Notes under the pieces: model-generated
Database searches by the model: none
What the model was told of the DNA's origin: nothing
Seen by the model: only the letters and a program-made list of their open reading frames with translations
Translations under genes and position numbers: made by a program
Assembly: GCF_018709685.1 (NCBI RefSeq)
Contig: NZ_JABDHQ010000007.1
Location: 81,851 to 145,850, forward strand
DNA length: 64,000 nt
Source of the DNA: Akkermansia muciniphila
Lineage (GTDB): Bacteria > Verrucomicrobiota > Verrucomicrobiia > Verrucomicrobiales > Akkermansiaceae
Direction: 5' to 3'
Shown: piece by piece, positions 16,843-26,210 of the stretch
How positions within the stretch are numbered: position 1 is the first letter of the stretch
Layout of the letters: each line of letters begins with the position of its first letter

Positions 16843-17412
16843 ATGAGCGAACAATACGATCTTCTGAAAAGCATTCTTCTGGAAAAATCCGTGCGCACGG
16901 GAACTTTCACGCTGGCTTCCGGCAAGGTTTCCGACCTGTATGTGGACTGCCGCATGACCGCCCTGGACCCCGTGGGGGCCACGCTGGTGGGCGCGCTGGG
17001 GTGGAAGCTGGTTCAGGAGGAGATTCTTCCCCGTTTTCCGGAGGTCGCGGCCATCGGCGGCATGACCATGGGGGCCGACCCCATCTCCCTGGCCGTCGGC
17101 ATGACGAGCGCCCTGGAGGGGGCTGGAAAGAAGCTCCAGGTGTTCACCGTGCGCAAGGAGCCGAAGGACCATGGCCGCGGCCGGCGCATTGAGGGCAATT
17201 TCCAGGCGGGGGATACCGTCATCGTCGTGGACGACGTTATTACCACGGGCGGTTCCACCCTGAAGGCGATTGACGCCATTGAGGCGGAAGGGGGCACGGT
17301 TGCCGCCGCCCTGGTGCTGCTGGACCGTGAGGAAGGCGGCCGCCAGGCGATTGAGGAACGCGGCATTCCCGTGCATACCCTGTATACCCGGACATCCCTT
17401 CTGGGCAAGTAA
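16843..17412 (+). CDS. pyrE: Orotate phosphoribosyltransferase
   Basis: 189 aa from the ATG at 16843 (MSEQYDLLKSILLEKSV); the longer open frame upstream has no family similarity. The substrate segment FTLASGKVSDLYVDCR and the PRPP loop VIVVDDVITTGGST are both present. It makes OMP from orotate and PRPP in pyrimidine synthesis. It is followed after 14 bp by the nagZ-type gene, so the two probably share a message, although their functions are unrelated. Confidence 0.95.
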   Translation: MSEQYDLLKSILLEKSVRTGTFTLASGKVSDLYVDCRMTALDPVGATLVGALGWKLVQEEILPRFPEVAAIGGMTMGADPISLAVGMTSALEGAGKKLQVFTVRKEPKDHGRGRRIEGNFQAGDTVIVVDDVITTGGSTLKAIDAIEAEGGTVAAALVLLDREEGGRQAIEERGIPVHTLYTRTSLLGK

Positions 17413-17426
17413 TCTTTTTTCCGTTC

Positions 17427-18491
17427 ATGCTCCCCGCCCTGATCGGCATTAGCGGCCATGAAGTGGGCGCGGAAGAGGAGGCGGCCATCCTGCGTTTGCA
17501 GCCGGCCGGCTTCATCCTGTTTTCCCGGAACGTGGCTTCCGTGGAGCAGGTGCGGAAGCTGACGGAAACGCTGCGGAAGCTTTGCCGCCACCATCCCGTC
17601 ATTGCCATGGACCAGGAGGGCGGCCGTGTGGTGCGCACCGCAGCCCTGGGCCTGAACCTTCCTTCCCCGGCGTCCTTGGCGCGGCGGAGCGGTTTTAACG
17701 GCATTGTGGAGCTGGGCGCCGTGACGGCCCTGGCGCTCCGCTGCCTGGGGGTGAATCTGAACTTTGCCCCGGTGCTGGACATCTGCCATGATCCTGCCGC
17801 CTCCAACGCGCTGCCGGGCCGCTGCTGGGGAGACAATGCCCAGGACGTGATTTCACGCGGAGGCGTTTATTCCGCCAATCTGCGCCGGGGCGGCGTGGAG
17901 AGCTGCGGCAAGCATTTTCCCGGCATGGGACGCGCCCAGGCGGACCCCCATTTCAGTCTTCCCGTGGTTGACCTGAATGAACGGGAGTTGTTTGAGACGG
18001 ATCTGCTGCCTTTCCTGGCGCTGTGTCCGGAGCTGCCCGCCATCATGTCCGCCCATATCATGCTGCCGCAGATTGATCCGGATTACCCGGCCACCCTTTC
18101 CGAACGGGTGATCAGGGGGCTTCTGAGGGACCGGCTGGGCTTCAGGGGCCTGGTGTTTACGGATGACCTGTGCATGGGAGCCATTGCGGCGCAGTACGCT
18201 CCGGATGAAGCGGCCCTGCTTTCCCTCAAGGCCGGGTGCGACCTCCCCCTGATCTGCCATGAACCCCTCCCGTGGCTGGACAGCCTGGCTGCCCGCCTGG
18301 AGGACATGAATGCCTATGACCGGGAGGATTCCTCCAAACGGGTGGAGAAGCTGAGCGATTCCCTGTGCTTCCCATTCCCGGAAAAGGCCTCCCCGTGGGA
18401 TTCCTGCCTGCGCCGTGCGGAGGCCCTGTGCCGGCTGGCGGATGACGGCGCGGAGAACGGTTTGCCTTCCTCCCCCGTGCAGAAGTACTGA
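17427..18491 (+). CDS. nagZ: GH3 beta-N-acetylhexosaminidase
   Basis: 354 aa, a single GH3 catalytic domain as in NagZ. Recognised segments are VIAMDQEGGRV, KHFPGMGRAQADPHFSLP and LVFTDDLCMGA. The Asp-His pair (DPH) used as acid/base and the FTDD nucleophile are present; the usual His of KHFPGHG is Met here. NagZ releases GlcNAc from peptidoglycan muropeptides in recycling. No signal peptide is seen, which fits a cytoplasmic recycling role. It ends near a strong stem-loop shared with the convergent gene. Confidence 0.9.
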   Translation: MLPALIGISGHEVGAEEEAAILRLQPAGFILFSRNVASVEQVRKLTETLRKLCRHHPVIAMDQEGGRVVRTAALGLNLPSPASLARRSGFNGIVELGAVTALALRCLGVNLNFAPVLDICHDPAASNALPGRCWGDNAQDVISRGGVYSANLRRGGVESCGKHFPGMGRAQADPHFSLPVVDLNERELFETDLLPFLALCPELPAIMSAHIMLPQIDPDYPATLSERVIRGLLRDRLGFRGLVFTDDLCMGAIAAQYAPDEAALLSLKAGCDLPLICHEPLPWLDSLAARLEDMNAYDREDSSKRVEKLSDSLCFPFPEKASPWDSCLRRAEALCRLADDGAENGLPSSPVQKY

Positions 18492-18556
18492 TATCCCGGA
18501 AAAAAACGTGCCAGGAGTTCCGTATGGCATGCGGTATTCCCCGGGCCTCCATGAAA

Positions 18557-18589
18557 AGGCGCCGCCTCACCATGGGTGCGGCGGCGCCT
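18557..18589 (-). terminator. Stem-loop terminator after the 1465-aa gene
   Basis: A 10-bp GC stem (18557-18566 with 18580-18589) is followed on the minus strand by TTTT. It lies about 20 bp after the stop of the large minus-strand gene and between convergent genes. Confidence 0.55.
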
Positions 18590-18610
18590 GGAGGGGAAGG
18601 GGATGCTGCT

Positions 18611-21600
18611 TCAGTTGGCCGCGGCCATTTGCTTGGAAACGGCGGGTTTGGCGGTGTCCGCCTTGTACACGTGCAGTTCCGCCAGGCGGACTTTGCCGCC
18701 TTTCTGGAAGAGTTTGACGCGCAGCCTGTTGGTGGTAATGGGTTCAAACGTCCTCATGCACTTGATGAATCCATTGCCCGGAAGCTGGAGCATGCGCAGC
18801 ACTTCCGGCTCATTGGCGTACATGGCTTTCTGCGCATCGCTGACGCCGGCGGTAGCGGCTCCCAGGGAGCCCCAGTGGATGGGAATCCACTTGCCGCCCT
18901 TGTTGGCTTCAATGACAAGGCGGTTGTAGCCCTTTTCAATCTTGATGTCCACAGCACGCAGGGAGGCGGGGGATTTCAGGGTGAGTTCCAGCACCAGGGG
19001 ATCGTCCTCCGTGGGGGAGGCGTCCAGTTCCTCAATGGTGGTGGCGTCCCGGTCCAGCAATTTGGCGGTGTCCACATGGCCTCCGGTGGAGGCTTTCAGC
19101 TTGTAGTCAGTGACTTCCTCCGTGGCGCTCCCCAGTAGCTTGAGTTCGCGCACGCGGCACTCCAGGCCGTGCCAGTCCGTGGAAACGCGGAACAGGCAGC
19201 GGGAACCCTGCGTCAGGCAGGAGTCGTTCGGGGAAACCCACGTTTTTTCCTTCTTCTTGTCCGTTTCATCATACACCTCAATCTGGTTGCCCTGGGAGGC
19301 GGCGGAGATGTACGTGCCGTCCGGCAGGTGGAAGGAGCACCCCCAGTTGCCGTGGTCGCGGATCAGGATGCCCGGCACCCACAGGTGGTTGCAGTTGGTG
19401 ACCGGTTGGGCTTTTTCACCGCAGCCCACTTCAAAGCCGCCCACGGCGATGGGGCGGTCATATTCCACGTCCAGGTCATTCACGCGCCATTTAACTTTGG
19501 CGCTCATTTTCTGCACGCCCGGCTGGGTGGGGCCGCTGAGTTCCTTCTTGTAGGAGTATACGTTCCACTGGCCGCCGAATTTGGAATCAGGTGTCCAGGA
19601 GATGGTCTCCATGGGGGAGAAGGTGGCGGTATCGCTGAACTGCACCGTGCCGGCAAAGTCGTACTTGTAGGCGGAATTGGCCTTGCCCTCCAGCTCCTTG
19701 TCACGCTGGAGCCCCAGCGCGCGGCCTCCCAGCGGCTGCTGGACATCCACGTTCAGGGAGTATTCCCCCGGCTGGGGCTTGTCATCCTTCCGCTTGGGTT
19801 CAAAGAAGATGCGCACGTCCATGCCCAGGATCATTTCCGCACAGGTGGCCTTGGTGAGCTGGTCCAGGCCGGGGATGCCCATGATGGCCTTGGCGATAGG
19901 GAGGGCCCGGGAGTTGACGATGCTCATGAGCTTGAAGCGGCAGCCCTGTTCCACCGGAACGTTTTTCAGTTCCCGGATGGCGGATTTCAGGGAACCGGGC
20001 GCCTTGGCGCCCAGCGCCGCGTTCACCATGGACCAGTTGCGGACGTAGGTATTCAGGAAGCGGGATTCCGTGTCAATAATGGGGGGGACCTTCCGGAAGG
20101 ATTTTGCCTGGAATTCCGGCTTGCCCGTGATCGCCAGGTTCTGGCGTTCCGCGCACAGCGCCGTGATCCAGACGCTGGTGCGGATGTAGGTGCCTATGAC
20201 GGGGTCCGCCGTCATCAGTTCCAGGCGGTTGGGGTTTTGCATCATGCCGCCGTCAAACGGGCGCAGAAGCGTCAGCTTCCAGCGGAAGGCCTCCATGTTC
20301 TTGTAGTACGCTTCCGGGCTGGTGCGCCAGTAGGCGGGAAGGGCCCACATAATGGAGAGAGTCTCGGAAGAGTGGCCTTGGTCGCACCCGCCGATGGGGC
20401 CTTCCCCGTACATGATGCGGCTGTTTTTGGTGTACAGTTCCGGTCCTCCGCAGATGAGGGAGGCAATGTAATACGGACCGTGGCGGCCGGAGTAGGTGCC
20501 TCCGCATTCGCGGTTGGGTTCAAAGGTGAAGGCTTCCGTCATGCGGCCGTACGGTCCCATGCCGGTGGGGCAGATGGACTGGGCGTGGTCCATCATCTTG
20601 TCCAGCACGTCGTCTTCCGTGCGCGCCGGGGTCTTGCTGGCCAGCGCCAGGAACAGGCACATGTGGGAGCCGCCGATGCTGACGCCCGTGCCCGCGTAGC
20701 CGGGGTGGATGCCGTGCCCGGTGACGAAGTCGCCGTAGAGGACTTCATTCTTCATGCGCTGCACGCCGTTGCGGATGGCCGGAAGCACGGAGTTGTCCCG
20801 GTAGCGCAGCCAGTATTCGCACAGGAAGATGCCCGCGGAGGCCTGGGGGACGGCCCACCAGCACTGGGAACCGGAGAAGGCGATGTACTGCGCGGCTTTT
20901 TTGATGACGGGGTCATACTTGGGGTTGCCCGTGGCCATCAGGGCCAGTCCGGCCCAGCCCGTATCATAATGGTTGCCGCAATAGCCGCCCGGGCGCTCCC
21001 AGGAGCCGTCCTCCCGCTGCTGGGCGGCCAGCCATTCGCTCATCATGTGGACCACGGCCTTGCTTTTGGCGCAGTTTTTGGGGAAACCGGGCGCGTACGT
21101 GCCCAGCTGGGGAATCTTGAACGTGACGTTCTTCACGTATTTTTTCACTTCATCCGGCAGGGAGGAGGAGCCGCCCACCTGCACCGTGACACCTACGGAA
21201 GCCGCGCCGCCGGGCGTTCCGGTGCCTTTCAGCTTCCAGTCCCCCTTGGGGATGTCAAAGACCAGGGAAGAGACGGCATGGGCCAGCCACACCTTGCGTT
21301 CGGCGTCGTACTTGGCCGCCCCGTAGCCCACGCTGTATTGCAGCGGCTTGAGTTTGGTCAGCGGAATGGGCGCTCCGGAGCCTTCCAGCCTCAGGTCCGA
21401 CCATTCAAAGCCGTCACTGCCGATGCCGTTGCCTCCGTCATCCACATGGAGGCGGAGCTGCTGGCCGCCCTTTACCGGAATGGAGAGAGCAATGGGCTTT
21501 CTGGCCCGTTCCTCCCGGAAGACTTCCTTCCAGAGCGGGGGGATGCCCTGGATTTTTTCCACGTTTTCCGCGGGGATGACATTGAGGGTGATTTTCCCGG

Positions 21601-23008
21601 CGCCTTCCGCCTTGTCCACCAGAAGGCCCGCGTGCATGTCCAGGCCGCGCCTGTCCTGGTGCTGGTAGGGGCCGTAGGGAACGTCCAGGCTGAGGGACGT
21701 CTTGAAGGGCTGGCCGTCAATCCCCAGGATCACGTCACCTTCCTTCACGTATTTTTCTGCGGGAGAGCCCTCAATCACCTGGGTGACCACGTACATGTTG
21801 GCTACCGGTTCTCCGTTGGGGTCCTGAAGGGACTTGGGGACGAAGCTCCGGAAATTGGCGTCCGGCCAGGAGGAGTCCAGTCCGCGGGCGCGGAAGCCCA
21901 GCGGGCCGAAGGTGGTGATCCAGCCTTTGGCTACTTCTTCATTGCCGCCGAACCAACTGGTGTACATGTTGGCGTACTGCTTTCTCCATTGGTTGAGGGT
22001 CATGGCCTTGGCGAATTTCTTCACGTAGGCGTTCACGTCCCCCATGTTGGTGGTCTGCTTGACGGCTTTTCCGCGGGGCCGTGCAGCGGGAGCAGGTTTG
22101 GCGGCGGCGTGTGCCGCCGGGGCGGCGGAGGGAGTTTCCTTTTGCTTGGCGGGAACGGCGGGGGCCGGTTGTTCTTCCGCCGCGGGCGTTTTGGTATCTT
22201 CCGCGGCCTCTTCAGGTTCCGGAGCAGGTTCTTCGGCTGAAACGGCGGAATCGTCCCCGGTCTCCTCCGCAGGGGCATCCGCGGACGGGGTTTCTTCCGG
22301 CTGTTCTTCTACAGCGGGTGCGCCGTTTTCCGCGGCGGCGGTTTCCTGTTCAAAGGGGTCTTCCGCCTCCACGGCGGGCTGGGCAGCTTTCTTTTCCGCC
22401 TTGGGGGCTTCCTTCTTTTCCTTCCTGTGCTGTGGCTTGGCGGCCTCCTGCGCAGCGGCAGGCTCTTCTGCCGGGGTCTGTGTGTAATGGTAAAGGCCGT
22501 AGGCGGCTCCCAGAAGAATCAGGAGGAGGATCCATAGCCCGGCGGAGCTTTTCTTTTTCCGGGGCTGGGAAAGGGGGATGGAGTGTGCCGGAGCTGCCGC
22601 CGGTCCGGGAGTAGCCAGGGCTCTCTGGTCGCGCTGGAGGGGTTCCACCGGTGAAGCCGGGGCCGCGGGCTGCTCCGCGGCAGGATGGACGCCGGGCAGG
22701 GCATAAACCAGGTACAGGGTGCCCAGGGCGGGGATTTCCCCCAGGGAGCCGGTGCGGAACTGGGCTTCAAAATCGTTTTTCAGCGGGAGGACTTCCCGTT
22801 CAATGTCCGTGGTTTCCGGATAGCGCAGTTTTCCGCTTTCCGGGTCGCGCACGGCGAGGCCCTGAGGGCAGAACTCGCGGACCAGGTACTGAACGTGGCC
22901 GGCGTCCGATGCGTAGTAAACGTGGCAGAGGGAATCCGTCTGCTTCAGGGACTGAATAAGATAGCCGTTGATGTTAAATCCGGAAGGCAGGGGGGGAGTG
23001 GTTTCCAT
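18611..23008 (-). CDS. Giant anchored protein: kinase N-lobe-like, PDZ, DUF6288-like toroid
   Basis: 1465 aa from the ATG at 23008 (METTPPLPSGFNINGYL), chosen because it aligns with the start of its 975-aa paralog. The N-lobe-like domain (about 10-105, VQYLVREFCPQGLAVRD) lacks a C-lobe. A transmembrane helix (about 156-174), a long Ala/Pro/Glu linker and a PDZ-like part (GSPAEKYVKEGDVILGIDGQPF) follow. Next come an alpha/alpha-toroid-like region typical of DUF6288 proteins (GSWERPGGYCGNHYDTGWAGLALM) and a C-terminal part like a discoidin beta-sandwich. Its function is unknown; the bulk is presumably periplasmic. Confidence 0.8.
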   Translation of the reverse strand: METTPPLPSGFNINGYLIQSLKQTDSLCHVYYASDAGHVQYLVREFCPQGLAVRDPESGKLRYPETTDIEREVLPLKNDFEAQFRTGSLGEIPALGTLYLVYALPGVHPAAEQPAAPASPVEPLQRDQRALATPGPAAAPAHSIPLSQPRKKKSSAGLWILLLILLGAAYGLYHYTQTPAEEPAAAQEAAKPQHRKEKKEAPKAEKKAAQPAVEAEDPFEQETAAAENGAPAVEEQPEETPSADAPAEETGDDSAVSAEEPAPEPEEAAEDTKTPAAEEQPAPAVPAKQKETPSAAPAAHAAAKPAPAARPRGKAVKQTTNMGDVNAYVKKFAKAMTLNQWRKQYANMYTSWFGGNEEVAKGWITTFGPLGFRARGLDSSWPDANFRSFVPKSLQDPNGEPVANMYVVTQVIEGSPAEKYVKEGDVILGIDGQPFKTSLSLDVPYGPYQHQDRRGLDMHAGLLVDKAEGAGKITLNVIPAENVEKIQGIPPLWKEVFREERARKPIALSIPVKGGQQLRLHVDDGGNGIGSDGFEWSDLRLEGSGAPIPLTKLKPLQYSVGYGAAKYDAERKVWLAHAVSSLVFDIPKGDWKLKGTGTPGGAASVGVTVQVGGSSSLPDEVKKYVKNVTFKIPQLGTYAPGFPKNCAKSKAVVHMMSEWLAAQQREDGSWERPGGYCGNHYDTGWAGLALMATGNPKYDPVIKKAAQYIAFSGSQCWWAVPQASAGIFLCEYWLRYRDNSVLPAIRNGVQRMKNEVLYGDFVTGHGIHPGYAGTGVSIGGSHMCLFLALASKTPARTEDDVLDKMMDHAQSICPTGMGPYGRMTEAFTFEPNRECGGTYSGRHGPYYIASLICGGPELYTKNSRIMYGEGPIGGCDQGHSSETLSIMWALPAYWRTSPEAYYKNMEAFRWKLTLLRPFDGGMMQNPNRLELMTADPVIGTYIRTSVWITALCAERQNLAITGKPEFQAKSFRKVPPIIDTESRFLNTYVRNWSMVNAALGAKAPGSLKSAIRELKNVPVEQGCRFKLMSIVNSRALPIAKAIMGIPGLDQLTKATCAEMILGMDVRIFFEPKRKDDKPQPGEYSLNVDVQQPLGGRALGLQRDKELEGKANSAYKYDFAGTVQFSDTATFSPMETISWTPDSKFGGQWNVYSYKKELSGPTQPGVQKMSAKVKWRVNDLDVEYDRPIAVGGFEVGCGEKAQPVTNCNHLWVPGILIRDHGNWGCSFHLPDGTYISAASQGNQIEVYDETDKKKEKTWVSPNDSCLTQGSRCLFRVSTDWHGLECRVRELKLLGSATEEVTDYKLKASTGGHVDTAKLLDRDATTIEELDASPTEDDPLVLELTLKSPASLRAVDIKIEKGYNRLVIEANKGGKWIPIHWGSLGAATAGVSDAQKAMYANEPEVLRMLQLPGNGFIKCMRTFEPITTNRLRVKLFQKGGKVRLAELHVYKADTAKPAVSKQMAAAN

Positions 23009-23037
23009 GGTCACGAGGCAATTGATAATCCGGCTAT

Positions 23038-23066
23038 TTACTACCACATCCGGAAGCCTCTTTCAA
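23038..23066 (-). promoter_or_regulatory. Putative promoter of the 1465-aa gene
   Basis: On the minus strand TTGAAA (23066-23061), a 17-bp spacer and TAGTAA (23043-23038) lie 29 bp before the chosen ATG at 23008. This also supports that start rather than the upstream in-frame ATG at 23047, which would lie ahead of the -10. Confidence 0.5.
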
Positions 23067-23182
23067 TGTAAAAAGCCGTTTTTCAGTCCCGGCGTGTGAC
23101 GCGATTAAATGATTATTTGCTTGAAACCATGGTGATTATGTGGTGCAAGCAAGGCTCGATTTTCCGTTTTTCCATTACGATC

Positions 23183-24493
23183 ATGAGTTCCGATATCAGA
23201 TTAGATGCCTTGCAGTACCATTCCCAGCCCCGCCCCGGCAAGGTGGAAACGCTGCCCTGCAAGCCCTGCTTTTCGCAGCGGGATTTGACGCTTGCCTATT
23301 CCCCGGGCGTGGCCGAACCCTGCCTCCGCATTCAGGAGGACCCTTCCCAGAGCGCTCTGTACACGGGCCGCTCCAACTTGGTGGGCGTGGTGACCAACGG
23401 CACCGCCGTGCTGGGCCTGGGCAACATCGGTCCGGACGCAGCCAAGCCGGTGATGGAAGGCAAGGGGGTCCTGTTCAAGGTGTTCGCGGATATTGACGTT
23501 TTTGACATTGAACTGAACGTGAAGGAACCGGAAAAGCTGATCGAGGTCATCAAGACGATGGAGCCCACCTTCGGCGCCATTAACCTGGAAGACATCAAGG
23601 CCCCGGAATGCTTCATGGTGGAGGACCGCCTGCGGGAAGAAATGAACATCCCCGTATTCCATGACGACCAGCACGGCACGGCGGTGATCTCCGGAGCGGC
23701 CCTCCTGAACGCCGCGGAATTGACGGGCCGCAAGCTGGAAGACATGAAGGTGGTGGTGGTCGGCGCCGGGGCTGCCGGCATCTCCTGCGCCCGGTTCTAC
23801 ATGACGCTGGGCGTTCGCCGTGAACATATTTACATGTTTGACTCCAAGGGGTTGATTCATACGGGGCGCATTGACCTGCACGCCACCAAGGCCCAGTTCT
23901 CCCAGTCGGAGGACTGCTCTCTGGATGAAGCCCTGACCGGGGCGGACGTGTTCCTGGGGCTTTCCACCAAGGGGCTGCTCACGCAGGACATGGTGAAGCT
24001 CATGGCTCCTTCACCCATCATCTTCGCCTGCGCGAACCCGGACCCGGAAATCACGTATCAGGACGCCAAGAAGGCCCGTCCGGACTGCATCATGGGGTCC
24101 GGCCGTTCCGACTGGCCCAACCAGGTGAACAACGTCTCCTGCTTCCCCTTCATCTTCCGCGCCGCCCTGGACGTGCACGCCACCGTCATCAATGAACAGA
24201 TGAAGATTGCCGCCGCGCGCGCGCTGGCTGATCTGGCGAAGGAGCCCGTTCCGCAGGAGGTGGTGGACCTCTACGGGGGCACGCCCCTCAGCTTTGGCAT
24301 TGACTACGTGATTCCCAAGCCCATTGATCCCCGCATCATTGAATGGGAGTGCCCGGCAGTGGCCCAGGCGGCCATGATTTCCGGCGTGGCCCAGTCCCCC
24401 ATCCGGGACATGGAGGCCTACACGCTTGAACTGCGCAAGCGCATTGCCGCCGCCCGGGAGCGCGTCTCCGGCGTGGTGCGCAGCTACCTTTAA
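23183..24493 (+). CDS. NAD(P)-dependent malic enzyme
   Basis: 436 aa from the ATG at 23183 (MSSDIRLDALQYHSQPRPGK), which matches the family N-terminus; 29 upstream in-frame codons look like leader. Key segments are LAYSPGVAEPC, GVLFKVFADIDVFDIELN, DDQHGTAV and the Rossmann VVVGAGAAGISCARF. It converts malate to pyruvate and CO2. It corresponds to the catalytic half of MaeB and lacks the phosphotransacetylase-like C-terminal domain. A terminator lies about 65 bp downstream. Confidence 0.93.
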   Translation: MSSDIRLDALQYHSQPRPGKVETLPCKPCFSQRDLTLAYSPGVAEPCLRIQEDPSQSALYTGRSNLVGVVTNGTAVLGLGNIGPDAAKPVMEGKGVLFKVFADIDVFDIELNVKEPEKLIEVIKTMEPTFGAINLEDIKAPECFMVEDRLREEMNIPVFHDDQHGTAVISGAALLNAAELTGRKLEDMKVVVVGAGAAGISCARFYMTLGVRREHIYMFDSKGLIHTGRIDLHATKAQFSQSEDCSLDEALTGADVFLGLSTKGLLTQDMVKLMAPSPIIFACANPDPEITYQDAKKARPDCIMGSGRSDWPNQVNNVSCFPFIFRAALDVHATVINEQMKIAAARALADLAKEPVPQEVVDLYGGTPLSFGIDYVIPKPIDPRIIEWECPAVAQAAMISGVAQSPIRDMEAYTLELRKRIAAARERVSGVVRSYL

Positions 24494-24555
24494 CCGTTTC
24501 CGGCGGAAGGCCGGAAGTTACATGCCGCCGGTTGATGTATCCGGCAGCTGCACGG

Positions 24556-24588
24556 AACCGGGGGAACGTCATGTTCCGCCCGGTTTTT
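24556..24588 (+). terminator. Rho-independent terminator after malic enzyme
   Basis: A GC-rich stem (ACCGGGGGAAC with GTTCCGCCCGGT, one bulge) with a short loop runs straight into TTTTT, about 65 bp after the malic enzyme stop. Confidence 0.75.
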
Positions 24589-24677
24589 CATGCCGGGCGG
24601 GGCACTTGAATGACAGGAAACACTCTAAATATGCCGCGAACCGGAAAAGAGGATTGCGGCCCGGGGCTTCCTGCCGT

Positions 24678-25805
24678 ATGAAGTGGGCAGACATGTCTGT
24701 TCATGGTGCTGCCTTGCTGAGTGCGGTTTTGGCCGTCTGTACATCATCCGCGTGGGCTGTTTCCACTGCTCCGGCGGAGCCTGTTCCCGTGCTCCCCGCT
24801 TCGGAATGCCTGCCGATGGAGAAAATGCTGGCGGAACAGTGGGAAGAGGCCGTTCCCCGGACGTTGGAGGAATGTGACCGTTATCTGGCGGCGGGGCGGC
24901 TGGCCAATGACCCATGTGTCCTGAAAACGGAGAAGGACGGCCTGGGCCTGGTGCCCGATGCCGCCTGGAAGGAGGAGGAAGGCTGGAAGGCGATGCAGGT
25001 TCACCTGGACGGCGCCCTGACCTTCATTTTTTTTGATGAGGCGGGCATTCCGGAGCCGTTCTTTCCGGGATTGTGCCGGGTGACGGTGGACCACCGTTCT
25101 TCCACGGTGGTCAGGGTGGGATACGGCGCGTGGAAGGCGGGGAGGGCCAAGGCCCTGTACCGGACGTCCTATTGCTTTGACCCTAAAGGTAAAAATATGG
25201 GGGAAATTTGCGATGTCTCTTTTCCGGACGGACGGAACTTCAATGAGTGGACCTTTTCCCACAAGCCTGAGGGGCTGTTTGCGTGCAGGGATGAATCCTG
25301 GGCCCTCTCCGGCCTCCGGTCATATACCCGCCATACCTGGGACATGAAAGACGGGCGCCTTCTCTGGTGGAGAATAGAAGAGATTCCTCTGCCGGACAAA
25401 GAGCTTCCGGTCCATGGGGAACTGGGCCGGCATGATGTTGCCGCCCTGTCGTCGCAGGGAAAGGGGAAAGCCATTTACGTCTCCATCATGTACTTTCCGG
25501 AGAAGGGCGGCCTGCATCCCTCCCTGCAAGTTAATGAGGATGTGAAGAAGAAGGAATTCCGGTGCCTGTTTTATGACGCTTCCGGCCACGGTACGGCCAT
25601 GCTGGTCTACCGGGATGGAGTGCTGGACAGAAAGCAATCCTGGTTTTTCCAGCCGCGCATGGATGCCGCCGCCGTGGCGGCAAGGGAGAAAAAGGCGCGG
25701 AACAAGGAAGAGCGGCGGATGCTTAAACTCCTGTACCGCTTTGCCCCGTATGCGGAAAAGGCTGCGGAAAAAGTTCCCGGCCGTGGGGTGGCCATGCTGG
25801 GGTGA
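24678..25805 (+). CDS. Secreted hypothetical protein, 375 aa
   Basis: Start taken at the ATG at 24678 (MKWADMSVHGAALLSAVLAVC); the ATG at 24693 is also possible. The signal peptide is cleaved around SSAWA-VS. The mature part has beta-rich segments (MQVHLDGALTFIFFDEAG, YRTSYCFDPKGKNMGEICDVSFPDG) that resemble repeats with a Y-x-DP-G-K pattern, and a basic helical tail (EKKARNKEERRMLKLLYRF). The family was not recognised. It is monocistronic, between the malic enzyme terminator and a 405-bp gap. Confidence 0.7.
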   Translation: MKWADMSVHGAALLSAVLAVCTSSAWAVSTAPAEPVPVLPASECLPMEKMLAEQWEEAVPRTLEECDRYLAAGRLANDPCVLKTEKDGLGLVPDAAWKEEEGWKAMQVHLDGALTFIFFDEAGIPEPFFPGLCRVTVDHRSSTVVRVGYGAWKAGRAKALYRTSYCFDPKGKNMGEICDVSFPDGRNFNEWTFSHKPEGLFACRDESWALSGLRSYTRHTWDMKDGRLLWWRIEEIPLPDKELPVHGELGRHDVAALSSQGKGKAIYVSIMYFPEKGGLHPSLQVNEDVKKKEFRCLFYDASGHGTAMLVYRDGVLDRKQSWFFQPRMDAAAVAAREKKARNKEERRMLKLLYRFAPYAEKAAEKVPGRGVAMLG

Positions 25806-26210
25806 TGAAGGGAAGAGAAGGGGGACTGTGGAAACGCCGTCCGCACCAACGCTTCCGCTTGGGGGCGCCCTGTGGCTGCCTGGCCGGGAAAGATATCTTT
25901 TCCTGTCGTCCGGCGCGGGGAGGGATTTCTTGATTCGTTTGTTGCCCATAGTTTACAAGGGCTAGGAGGCCCTTGTTCCCAGCAGCGCGGCCATCAAGGG
26001 ACGCAGATGAACGGGCATATTCCTGCGGTTTGGACAGATCACGGCCAGCCGGGAGCGGAGGTTTGATTCGTTCATTTTCCAGATTAGCTCTCCTGCGGGC
26101 TGCACGCTCCGCATTTCGGCCGGGCACGTTCGGTTTCCCTTCCTTCGTACTGAATTCTATCCGGAGCGTGGCGGAGGCATTGGAAGCACGCGCGGCAAAC
26201 TGCCGCATCT
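25806..26210. other. 405-bp gap between convergent genes, with two stem-loops
   Basis: No convincing gene on either strand. Two strong foldable elements are visible: a stem-loop around the palindrome AAAGATATCTTT (25889-25900, extended by flanking GG/CC), and an 8-bp perfect stem ACAAGGGC / GCCCTTGT near 25955-25976. Neither has a clear T-run. The gap could hold a small RNA or decayed sequence; no tRNA or known RNA was recognised. Confidence 0.4.

Noticed and set aside
19169..22240. 1023-codon open frame opposite the 1465-aa gene
   Set aside because: Antisense shadow in GC-rich DNA; the minus-strand protein has clear domains throughout.
26040..26075. GGTTTGATTC resembling a tRNA T-loop
   Set aside because: No acceptor stem, anticodon arm or CCA end could be built around it.
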